Assembly: GCA_023428295.1 (NCBI GenBank)
Contig: JAEYYV010000386.1
Coordinates: 1 to 59,212, forward strand
Direction of reading: 5' to 3'
DNA: 59,212 nt
Source: Pseudomonadota bacterium
GTDB taxonomy: Bacteria; Myxococcota_A; Polyangia; Haliangiales; Haliangiaceae
Shown: positions 36,924-45,458 of the stretch, one piece after another
Layout of the letters: every line of letters starts with the position of its first letter
Numbering within the stretch: position 1 is the stretch's first letter
The notes under the pieces: model-generated
The model's input: the letters and a program-made list of their open reading frames with translations, nothing else
Told to the model about the DNA's origin: nothing
Databases searched by the model: none
Made by a program: the position numbers and the translations under genes

Positions 36924-37573
36924 GAACAGTCTTCCACTTGTTCGGGGCGTACGTCGGTCAGCTCGTTGGTGTGACGAGGGTTGGATGGTGGAACGAAGAA
37001 CCGGTCGCATTGGGATTCCCGCAGTCGCGGCTCGTCCCGGTCGATCTCTCGAAGACGCCGAACGCGGCGCGACAGGGACAGATTCCGGTCGCCGACATCC
37101 AATGCGATGACTATCGCTCCGAGGGTGGACTGAACGGCATCGGCCCGCGGTTTCCCGGCGGGCAGATGATCGGCCCGATGTGGCTCGCGGACTCCTACGC
37201 GGCCGCGAACGGATCACCGTCGTTCGCCACCGTCGGTGTCTACGACTACGAGCTCATGATGGTCGTGTACTGGGACGGCGAGCAGGGCAATCGCACGTTC
37301 AACGGATTCCACGCGCAGATCATCGGCGCACCGCAAGGTCCGCTCTCGCTGGTCGAGATCTGGAACGGCGGCACCGCGCAGAGCGGCGCAGCTCCCGCGG
37401 GCCGGTGGTGGCTCGATCTCAAAGCGGTGTCGGATCCGAACTACACGACCGTCGCGCCGGGAACGCCGGGTGCGCTGTTCCTCGATCGTCAAACGACGTC
37501 AGCATTGCCGCTGTTCTACACGAAGAAGCCGCCTGGCTTTGGCTTCGATTCGTTCGCTACTGACCTGGAGTGA
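36920..37573 (+). CDS. Unknown 217-residue protein coupled to the regulator and the caspase-like gene
   Basis: Starts at ATG 36920 in an ATGA overlap with the regulator stop. No family recognised and no signal peptide or membrane helix. It is beta-rich and aromatic-rich (VYDYELMMVVYWDGEQGNR, FNGFHAQIIGA, GRWWLDLKAV), with many Gly and Pro, as in a lectin- or jelly-roll-like fold. Position between an activator and a caspase-like protein suggests a shared task, possibly sensor or substrate; that is inference. Confidence 0.75.
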
Positions 37574-37575
37574 CC

Positions 37576-38439
37576 ATGCAACAGTTTCTCGACCGTACAC
37601 ATCTGACGATCACTTCGCGTCAGCTCGATCACGAGCTCGCGCGCCTTCATGCGGTGGTGGAGCACAAGCTGCTCGTGGACGGTCGGGGCGAGTTGGAGGA
37701 AACCTTGGGTGCGCTGCTGGCAGCGCGGACATCGCCGCCGATCCCGAAGACGCTGGACTTCGTCGGACACGCGACGCCCGCATCCTTGCTCGCTCTCGGC
37801 AACTGGGTGCTGGACCGCACGAACCCGACGGTGACGGCGTTCTTCCGCGAGCTCGCGGATAACGACGTCCTGCCGCGACTCGGCGTGTCCGCGGTGCGCT
37901 TGCTCGGCTGCGGCACGGCGACCACGCAACGCGCGCGCGACACGATCATCGCGCTCACCGACATCCTCGAGCTGCCGGTGCTCGGAACGACGAGCCTCGT
38001 CCATGCGGGTCACTTCGGCAGCGAAGGCTTCGATCCCGCGTGGAGCTTCCTGCTCGTCGGAGCGACGGAGCTCGAAGCGCCGGCCGTACCGCCGGCCGCT
38101 GCGCCCGCGCCGGCGTTCGACATCGACCGGCTTCCCGCGATCCCGCTTCTCGTGAACGAGACCGCGTGGCCGCGCTACATTGCGCCGATCGAGGACGCGC
38201 GCAAGGTGCTCGCACTGATCCGCCGCAATGACGGCGCCGAGATGCCGGGGCTCCTCGCCACGCCGATCGCGGAGCTCGCGTTCCCCGCACTGCGAGCGGG
38301 GCTGCATCACGTGCTGCAAGTGATGCTCGAGGGACAGTTCGTGCGCGTGTATCCCGAGGGGGGCGGCGCCGGGCTGCTCTATCCAGTGAAGGATCCGTCG
38401 GAGCTGCTCTCGATCGTGCAGTCGCTGACGCGGGCCTAA
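37576..38439 (+). CDS. Caspase/CHAT-like protein with possible His65-Cys112 dyad
   Basis: A 287-residue protein. ATG 37576 is favoured over GTG 37570 because GGAG lies 5 bases before it. Residues 55-150 look like a clan CD protease core: beta strand TLDFVGHAT with His65, then 46 residues later SAVRLLGCGTA with Cys112, followed by an alpha/beta stretch (DTIIALTDILELPVLGTTS). This His-Cys spacing is usual in caspases and CHAT proteases. The C-terminal 100 residues are a separate helical domain (YPVKDPSELLSIVQSLTRA). The family assignment is by motif and spacing only. It converges on the STAND-kinase gene with a 4-base overlap at the stops. Confidence 0.65.
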   Translation: MQQFLDRTHLTITSRQLDHELARLHAVVEHKLLVDGRGELEETLGALLAARTSPPIPKTLDFVGHATPASLLALGNWVLDRTNPTVTAFFRELADNDVLPRLGVSAVRLLGCGTATTQRARDTIIALTDILELPVLGTTSLVHAGHFGSEGFDPAWSFLLVGATELEAPAVPPAAAPAPAFDIDRLPAIPLLVNETAWPRYIAPIEDARKVLALIRRNDGAEMPGLLATPIAELAFPALRAGLHHVLQVMLEGQFVRVYPEGGGAGLLYPVKDPSELLSIVQSLTRA

Positions 38440-41400
38440 TCCTGCGCGACGCAGCGCACGCCGATCCCGAAGTACTCCAGCGTGACCGTGCGGACGTTCT
38501 CGGTTGCCGTGTAGTCGGGGTCGTCGAGTGGCGCGTCGAGGAAGTTACCTCCACGCGCGACTCGAATCTGCCGCTCGTCGGGATTCGGGCTCGTCGATGT
38601 CCACTCCATCACGTTCCCCGCGAGGTCGACGATGCCTTCGACGCTGCGATCGCTCTCGCTTGTCCCGACGGCGGCCGGTCCCTGCGTGCCCATCTGGGCG
38701 AGTCGGACTTTCGGAGCGGCGAGTGGTGCGCCCCACGGGAAGTTGCGGCGCGGCATCGGGTTCGGTCCGGTCGGGAGCTGGAGCGGACCGCGAAGCGCGC
38801 GTGTCCATTGCGGCGAGCTCGGGAGGTCCTTGCCGACGAAGCGACAGAAGCTGCGCGCCACGAACCAGTCGATGGACGCGACCGGCATGCGCGGATCGCC
38901 GGCGTTTGCGAGCTCGACGGTGTTGGGAATCACCGGCGCAGCGATGCCCGTGATCTGGCGAAGCGCAGCGAACTGCGCGAACCACGCGTTCGTCACCTCG
39001 GTGCGATCCATGCGAAACGACGGAAGCTCGACGGTCTTCTCGGGCAAGCTCTCCGGATGCGCGACGATGTCCGGCGAAGGTGGCTCGCCGGGACCGCCGT
39101 GAACGAAGGCGCCCGATAGCTGCACCATGTCTGTCCTCGACGCCGCGCACGTCGGGACGCGAATATCCAAGCGAGCCGCCTGCTCGCGTCGTGCGTAGCC
39201 CGGGATGTTCTTGATCGGAACGATCGACGGCGCACATGCACCGCGCTCGACGACGAGAAACGCGGGACCGCCGCGCGCTTCGACGTCCTCGAACAGCGTG
39301 TCGCTCTCGATTCGAGCGGCCGATCGCACGAGCTGATCTCCGACGAGCTCGCTCCCGATCTCGTGTGGGTCCTCCGGTGACGGCGCGTGAAGCCGCCACC
39401 GTGTTCCAGCTTCGATCGGCGCGGGGCGCGATCGCATGCTCTCCACATCCCAATCGAACATCGACAACGTGAGCGTGAAGCGACCGAGATCGCGGGCGCG
39501 CAGCGAAGTTTCTCGCTCGGCCCGCTCCGACTCGCGTCGCTGGATGTAGAACGCGAACAGCGAGACCGCGACGAGTCCCACCGAGAGCGACGCGAGCAAC
39601 GCGACGCGACGGCGTTGCGCTCGCCGACTCGCTGCCACGAGCCGAGACGGGGTCCACGCATCGGTCTCGCGCTCCCGCTTTGTATGCTCCGCATCGAGCT
39701 CCGAGATCGCGTCGGCGTATGGCGCGAGCTCGCGTAGCTCTGCACGTCCGAGCAGCGATGGCGCACCAGGTTGCGACCGGCGCACGTGATAGCGAACGAG
39801 CTCGATCGCACGACGCCGCGCGAGGTCGCGACGATCGATCCACGCGAGCACGCGCGGCACGAGGCTGTCATGCACGAGCTCCCAGCTCGGCTCGCCAGCG
39901 ACACCGCGCACGCGAACGAGAAGCCCGCGTGACCGGAGCGTCTCGAGCACCGCGCGAACCTCGTGTGCTGCGTGTCGCGCGGATGCGATCTCGAGCAGCT
40001 CGTCCTCGGTGCGGATCGCGCGCTCGTTGGCGGACGTGACGAGCGCGAGGAACAGGTCGCGCGCGATCGCATCGCGTCCGTCGGCAAGCTCGGTGTCGAG
40101 CACGCGCTCGAGGTGCTCGCCGACGATGGCGTCGAAGCCGCCGAGCTTCTTGTAATGCGCGAGCGTCAGCGTGACCTCGCCCGGCGGAAGCGCTTCGCAG
40201 AGCACCGTGCAGGCGAGCTGGAGATGCGGCGGATACACCGACGGCGTGGCGCCCCACCCCATCGCTGCGGCGATCGCCGCGGCCGCGTGCTGCAGATCCG
40301 CGAGGAGCGCGGCGAGCAGCTCCGGCTCGATCGCGAGGCGACTCTCGGCGAGGGGTGCCACGATCGCATCACTCGCGCCCTCGGGCGTGAGCGGCGGCAA
40401 GCGCATGATCGCGATCTGCGCGTCGACCTCCTGCGTCCTCGCGACGAGACGCGCGAGGTGGTCCTCGCGAATGACCATGACGACGCTGACGTCGGCGCCC
40501 GGAGTCGTCGTCAGCGCCGCACGCAGGAGCGCACCCGCGTTTGCCTCCGCGACCGCGCGCTCGAGTTGATCGAGGATCAGCACGAGCTTTCCGCCACCGC
40601 GCTGTACGTGCGCCGTGACCGCCTCGAAGATCGTCATCGAGTTCGGCTCGATCGACGACGCAATTGCGACCTGCGAGTCGCCGCGACACCGCACGTACAC
40701 GACGCGCACGCCGAGGGCTTCGAGGCGCGGGAGCAGTCCCGCGCGAAGCAGCGACGTCTTCCCCACGCCCGATGGCGCTGCGTAGATCACGGCGCGTCGA
40801 TAGAGCACCTGCTCGGTGAGCAGCGCGAGATCCGCCTGCCGTCCATGCAAGCGCCCGCGATCCTCCTCGGTGAGCGGCTCGAGATGTCGGAACGGACGGA
40901 TCGGCGCGGGTGGCGGTGCCGACGGCGACGCGGTTCCTGTCAACGCCGCCGACAGCTCTGCCGCCGATGCGTACCGCTTGGCGGGGTCCGTCGCGAGCGC
41001 GCGATCGAGGACCGCGCGCAGATCATCCGGGATGAGCTCCGGCGGCGGCGCGAGCGTCATCGCGTTGGGGCGCCGCCATCCCACGAGCATGTGCACGAAC
41101 ACGAGTGCAGCGCTGAACAGATCGGAGCGCGCGTCGACGCGCCCCTCCATCAGCTGCTCCGGCGCCATGTACGCGGGCGTTCCACCAGCGGACTCCGCGG
41201 GACGATCCGGCGGGCGAAGACGCGACAGACCGAAGTCGACGAGCACCACGCGCTCGGTGCCATCTCGCTCGACGACGATCGCGTTCGCCGGCTTCACGTC
41301 GGCGTGCACGAGGCCCGCGTCGTGCGCCGCGCCGAGGCCAGCGAGCAGCTGCCGCACGATCTCGATCGCTCGCTCGCGCGGCACCGTGCCGGCACCCACG

Positions 41401-42449
41401 ATCGTCGCGAGGTCCTGGCCATCGAGGAGCTCCATCGCGAAGAACAACCGACCGTCGTGCGTGATGTCCGCTTGGTAGATGCGCACCACGTTCGCGTGAT
41501 CGATGCGACCGACGCTGCGGATCTCGTGCACGAACAAGCGGCCATCTTCCGACGACGGATCGATGTCCGCGTGCAGTACCTTCAGCGCCACGTCGCGCTC
41601 CACCGCGAGCTGACGCGCGCGATAGATCGTGCCGAACGTTCCGCGCGCGACGAGCGTGTCGATCCGGAAGCGCCCGGGCAGCACCGTGCCGGTCAGATCG
41701 TCGTCGGTACGGCGTCCGCGCGCCACGCGCGGTCGCGTTCCCCGCACGGACAACTGCGAGCGGCGCACGTCCCACAGACCCGCGAGCGGCGGCGGCTGCG
41801 CCACCGTCTCCGACGCGTCGCACGGCTGCATCACGCTCGACGGTGCACGCTCCGCGAGGTACGAGCTGAGGCTCGCCATCGTCACCGTACCCGTTCGCGG
41901 ATCGAGCGCGTCGCCGCACAGGCCCGCGAGCAGCGCATCCGCGAGCGGCGCACCTTCCGCGGCAGAGTCGATCGCGATCAGATGCTGGTTGCGCTTGGTC
42001 GCGAGCCGATCGAGCCACGCGCGCGGTGCACCATCGCCGCGCGCGGACACGACGACAACCGCTTGCTCCGCATGCGTGCTCGCGAGGCGATCGCGGATCC
42101 ACGCGAGCGACAGCGTGGAGTCCTCGGGATACTCCGTCGCGTCCGGTCCCGTGACGAGCGCGGCTTCACCGCCGACATCGATGATCGTACCGAGCACCAC
42201 GAGCACCGCGACCCGCGCGCGCTCCGCGACGAGCTCGTCGAGGTGGCGCTTGACCGTCGCACGATCGACGCCGTGACGATCGCCCGCCGTCGCCGCGAGG
42301 CGGCGGATCTGCCACGTGGCGCCCGTCGCGAGCAGAGCTTCGCCGATCTGTCCGAGCGTGTGCATCTCCGACGCGTCGAGTGCGGGGCCGCCCGTCGTAC
42401 CGTAGCCGGCGACGAGCAGTGCGGCCCCATCGTGATGGCGCGGCGGCAT
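38436..42449 (-). CDS. Pseudo-caspase - Ser/Thr kinase - nSTAND NTPase - TM - FGE-like fusion protein
   Basis: A 1337-residue multidomain protein from ATG 42449. Residues 10-200 resemble a peptidase C14 (caspase) domain in strand order, but the usual His (SGHG) reads VLGT and the usual Cys (DACHSG) reads VSARGDG, so it is probably inactive. Residues 258-505 form a protein kinase: GTFG loop, K290, VHADVKPAN with D384, DFG 405-407, TPAYMAPEQ. Residues about 535-960 form an nSTAND1-type NTPase with P-loop APSGVGKTS (558-566) and LVLILDQLE. One membrane helix follows near 1000 (VALLASLSVGLVAVSLFAFYI). The C-terminus (about 1125-1337) is an FGE-sulfatase-like domain (FRMDRTEVTNAWF, GNVMEWT, RVARGGNFL, GVRCVAQD) probably used for sensing. 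The protein would span the inner membrane with kinase inside and FGE outside. Confidence 0.9.
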   Translation of the reverse strand: MPPRHHDGAALLVAGYGTTGGPALDASEMHTLGQIGEALLATGATWQIRRLAATAGDRHGVDRATVKRHLDELVAERARVAVLVVLGTIIDVGGEAALVTGPDATEYPEDSTLSLAWIRDRLASTHAEQAVVVVSARGDGAPRAWLDRLATKRNQHLIAIDSAAEGAPLADALLAGLCGDALDPRTGTVTMASLSSYLAERAPSSVMQPCDASETVAQPPPLAGLWDVRRSQLSVRGTRPRVARGRRTDDDLTGTVLPGRFRIDTLVARGTFGTIYRARQLAVERDVALKVLHADIDPSSEDGRLFVHEIRSVGRIDHANVVRIYQADITHDGRLFFAMELLDGQDLATIVGAGTVPRERAIEIVRQLLAGLGAAHDAGLVHADVKPANAIVVERDGTERVVLVDFGLSRLRPPDRPAESAGGTPAYMAPEQLMEGRVDARSDLFSAALVFVHMLVGWRRPNAMTLAPPPELIPDDLRAVLDRALATDPAKRYASAAELSAALTGTASPSAPPPAPIRPFRHLEPLTEEDRGRLHGRQADLALLTEQVLYRRAVIYAAPSGVGKTSLLRAGLLPRLEALGVRVVYVRCRGDSQVAIASSIEPNSMTIFEAVTAHVQRGGGKLVLILDQLERAVAEANAGALLRAALTTTPGADVSVVMVIREDHLARLVARTQEVDAQIAIMRLPPLTPEGASDAIVAPLAESRLAIEPELLAALLADLQHAAAAIAAAMGWGATPSVYPPHLQLACTVLCEALPPGEVTLTLAHYKKLGGFDAIVGEHLERVLDTELADGRDAIARDLFLALVTSANERAIRTEDELLEIASARHAAHEVRAVLETLRSRGLLVRVRGVAGEPSWELVHDSLVPRVLAWIDRRDLARRRAIELVRYHVRRSQPGAPSLLGRAELRELAPYADAISELDAEHTKRERETDAWTPSRLVAASRRAQRRRVALLASLSVGLVAVSLFAFYIQRRESERAERETSLRARDLGRFTLTLSMFDWDVESMRSRPAPIEAGTRWRLHAPSPEDPHEIGSELVGDQLVRSAARIESDTLFEDVEARGGPAFLVVERGACAPSIVPIKNIPGYARREQAARLDIRVPTCAASRTDMVQLSGAFVHGGPGEPPSPDIVAHPESLPEKTVELPSFRMDRTEVTNAWFAQFAALRQITGIAAPVIPNTVELANAGDPRMPVASIDWFVARSFCRFVGKDLPSSPQWTRALRGPLQLPTGPNPMPRRNFPWGAPLAAPKVRLAQMGTQGPAAVGTSESDRSVEGIVDLAGNVMEWTSTSPNPDERQIRVARGGNFLDAPLDDPDYTATENVRTVTLEYFGIGVRCVAQD

Positions 42450-42499
42450 GCTAGGGAACGCGTACGGTAGCCGCTGGCGCGCGCGACGACTACTCTCAC

Positions 42500-43477
42500 G
42501 TGGTGCGTCTTGCCGCTGTCGCGTTGGTCGTTCTCGTTGGCTGCCCCTCCCCTGCGCCACCACCTCCGCCACCCTACGTACCGCCGCCGCCACCACCACC
42601 GGTGGCCGAGCCGCCTACTCCACCGCAACCACAGCTTCGAACCGACTTCGACGTGGGCGAGTCACCCATGACGCTCGTCGTGTGGCGCGACCACCTCGTG
42701 TGGACCGACTCGGCCGGCGCGATCTGGTCCATGTCGACCTCGGGTGGAACGCCGAAGCAGCTGAGCGATCAACAGAACCCGAACTTCGCGTTCAAGGTGT
42801 TCCTCGCCGGTGACGAGCTGTTCGCGACGTCCCGCAAGGACTTGCTGCGCGTCGAGTCCCCCGCCGGCCCGGTCACCAAGGCGGGCATCCTCTCGCTCGC
42901 CGACAATCCGATCGACGCCACCGGCACGAGCGATCACGTGTTCATGACGCTGTTCAAGCGCGACGAGATCATGCGCGCCTCCGTCGGCGGCGGTGCTGCC
43001 AAGAAGATCGCGAGCGTGCCGCGCGGCGTGGTCGGGCGAAACGCGGACACGCTGTTCATCGCGAGCTACTCGTCGGGCGCGCTCGTCGCGATTCCCCTCG
43101 CGGGCGGTTCGGCCAAGACCATCGCGCGCGGACTCGTACGCCCCACCGCGGTCGCCGCCGACGACGCGCGCGTGTTCGTGTACTCGGAGAAGCAGCAATC
43201 GATCCGCCGCATCGTGATCGCGACGGGCGAGGCGACCGTGATCGCCGAGGGCCTCGACAACTCCGACGACCTCGTCGCGGACGGCGCCTGGCTCTACACG
43301 TACTCGTGGCAACCACGCGGCCAGCTCGTACGCATCGCCAAGGACGGCGGCCTCCCACCGCAGGTGCTCGCCGACGATCTGAAGTCGCCGTACGCGATCG
43401 CCTTCGACGGCGACGCCATCTACGCGACCGTTCGCGACCAGAACAAGATCATCAAGATCACGAAAGCCGCGCTGTAG
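42500..43477 (+). CDS. Lipoprotein with six-bladed beta-propeller-like repeats
   Basis: A 325-residue lipoprotein from GTG 42500 (signal MVRLAAVALVVLVGC). A 45-residue Pro-rich stretch (PPPPPPYVPPPPPPPV) may cross the peptidoglycan layer. The rest is a series of about 40-residue beta units (LVWRDHLVWTDSAGAIWSM, IKITKAAL at the end), resembling DUF5050/NHL-like propellers. It may bind a sugar or protein. It is divergent from the STAND-kinase gene with 50 bases between starts, so shared control is possible but unproven. Confidence 0.85.
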   Translation: MVRLAAVALVVLVGCPSPAPPPPPPYVPPPPPPPVAEPPTPPQPQLRTDFDVGESPMTLVVWRDHLVWTDSAGAIWSMSTSGGTPKQLSDQQNPNFAFKVFLAGDELFATSRKDLLRVESPAGPVTKAGILSLADNPIDATGTSDHVFMTLFKRDEIMRASVGGGAAKKIASVPRGVVGRNADTLFIASYSSGALVAIPLAGGSAKTIARGLVRPTAVAADDARVFVYSEKQQSIRRIVIATGEATVIAEGLDNSDDLVADGAWLYTYSWQPRGQLVRIAKDGGLPPQVLADDLKSPYAIAFDGDAIYATVRDQNKIIKITKAAL

Positions 43478-43609
43478 CCGTCGACGCTCGCGCTGAGCGC
43501 CCCCGCGATCGTCTCGTCGCAGCTCGCAGCGACGGATCGCTCACGACCTCGCCCGTGCCCACCGGCGGCGACTCGCAGCGCGGGCACACGACCGAGGGCG
43601 CCGCGAACC

Positions 43610-45442
43610 TCATGACGCCGCCCGGGTATCGCCGATCACCTGGTGCTCCACGAGTCGATGGTATGTCCCGCGGCGAGCCATGAGCTCGTCGTGTCGGCCC
43701 TGCTCGACGACCCGCGCATCCTCGATGACGACGATGCGGTCCGCGTCGCGCACGGTGCTCAAGCGATGCGCGACGACGAGCGTCGTGCGGCCCTTCATGA
43801 GCCGCGCGAGTGCGGCTTGCACGGCGGCTTCGCTTTCGGCGTCGAGGTTGGACGTGGCCTCGTCGAGGATCAGCACGCGCGGGTTCGCGAGCAGCGCGCG
43901 AGCGAGCGCGATGCGTTGCTTCTGACCGCCCGAGAGCTTCGTGCCGCGCTCGCCGATCTTGGTGTCGTAGCCCTCGGGGAACTTCTCGATAAAGTCGTGC
44001 GCGTAGGCATCGCGCGCGGCTTGCTCCACTTGGTCGCGCGATGCGCCGTCGCGGCCGTACGCGATGTTGTCGCGGATCGTTCCGGAGAACAGCACGGGCT
44101 CCTGCGCGACGAGCGCGAGTGCGCGTCGCAGATCTGCGGTGGCGAGGTCGCGCACGTCGGTGCCTTCGAACAGCACGCGACCGGCATCGACATCGTAGAA
44201 GCGATAGAGCAACGACAGCAGCGTGGACTTGCCCGCGCCCGACGGACCGACGAGCGCGACGACCTCGCCCGGCTTGATGTCCAGCGAGACGTTGGTGAGG
44301 ACGGGCTGGCCTTGGCGCGTCGGATAGGCGAACGAGACGCTGTCGAAGGTGATCGCGCCGTCGCCGTCAGGCAGCGCGACCGGAGCCTCCGGATCGCGAA
44401 TGTCGGGCACCGTGTCGATCACCGCGAACAAACGATCGGTCGCGCCGGCCGCGCGCTGCAGCGAGCCCCACAGGCCCGCGAGATCCGCGAGCGCGCCCGC
44501 GACGAAGAACGTGTAGAGGAAGAACGAGGTCATGTCGCCGGCGGTCAGCTCGCCGCGCACGAGGGCACGGCCACCGAGCCACACGACCGCGGCGATGCCG
44601 ATGTAGCCCGCCGTCAGCGCCGACGAGAAGAACCACGATCGCCAGCGCACGAGGGCGAGCGTCTTGTCGAAGGCGCGCTCCACCCCCGTGCGGTACCTGC
44701 GCGCCTCGTACTTCTCGCGCACGAACGACTGCACCGTCGCGATCGCGCCGATGGACTCCTGCACTTGGCCCGACACGTTGGCGAGCTCGTCCTGCACGGC
44801 GCGCGTCATCTTGCGGATCTTTCGTCCGAAGAAGATCGTGGTGAAGACGATCGGCGGCACGATGCCGAGCATCAACAGCGTGAGCTTGACGTCGATCACG
44901 AACAGCATCACGAGTGCGCCGAGCATCTGGAAGCTGTTGCGCAGCGCCATCGACAGCTCGCTGCCGACGACGCCCTCGACGACGGTGACGTCCGACGCGA
45001 GGCGACCGACGAGCTCGCCGCTGCGCCGCTCGTGAAACCATCCGACGGGAAGCGAGAGGATGCGATCGAACACCATGCCGCGCAGATCGGCGACGACGCG
45101 CTCGCCGAGCCAGCTCATGCTGTAGTGGCGGAACCACACGAGCACCGCGTTCACCGCGAACACCGCGACGAGGATCAGGACGAAGCTATCGAGCTTGTCG
45201 GTGGTGCCCTGGCTCATGCCGATGTCGACGGCCTGCTTCGCGGCCCACGGATAGACGAGCGAGATCCCCGACGCTGCGAAGAGCGTGGCGAGCGCGAGGA
45301 TGAAGCGCGCCTTGTGCGGGCGAATCAGCGGCGTCAATCGCCACAGCACCGCGAGCCGCCGACGATCACCCTTCTCCGACTTCTCTCGAGCCTCGGCCGA
45401 CTCGAGATCCTCGCGATATGGATCGGCCACCACCTCCTGCAT
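43610..45442 (-). CDS. Exporter-type ABC transporter (fused membrane and ATPase domains)
   Basis: A 610-residue half-transporter of the MsbA/LmrA type. ATG 45442 (MQEVVADPYRED) is taken; ATG 45460 would add six residues. Six membrane helices lie in the first 320 residues. The ATPase has Walker A GPSGAGKST, signature LSGGQKQR, Walker B VLILDEATSNLD and H-loop VVAHRLSTV. It acts as a homodimer pump for a lipid, peptide or drug; no cargo gene lies beside it. Divergent from the following lipoprotein with 16 bases between starts. Confidence 0.95.
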   Translation of the reverse strand: MQEVVADPYREDLESAEAREKSEKGDRRRLAVLWRLTPLIRPHKARFILALATLFAASGISLVYPWAAKQAVDIGMSQGTTDKLDSFVLILVAVFAVNAVLVWFRHYSMSWLGERVVADLRGMVFDRILSLPVGWFHERRSGELVGRLASDVTVVEGVVGSELSMALRNSFQMLGALVMLFVIDVKLTLLMLGIVPPIVFTTIFFGRKIRKMTRAVQDELANVSGQVQESIGAIATVQSFVREKYEARRYRTGVERAFDKTLALVRWRSWFFSSALTAGYIGIAAVVWLGGRALVRGELTAGDMTSFFLYTFFVAGALADLAGLWGSLQRAAGATDRLFAVIDTVPDIRDPEAPVALPDGDGAITFDSVSFAYPTRQGQPVLTNVSLDIKPGEVVALVGPSGAGKSTLLSLLYRFYDVDAGRVLFEGTDVRDLATADLRRALALVAQEPVLFSGTIRDNIAYGRDGASRDQVEQAARDAYAHDFIEKFPEGYDTKIGERGTKLSGGQKQRIALARALLANPRVLILDEATSNLDAESEAAVQAALARLMKGRTTLVVAHRLSTVRDADRIVVIEDARVVEQGRHDELMARRGTYHRLVEHQVIGDTRAAS

Positions 45443-45458
45443 AGCGTACAACCGCGGC

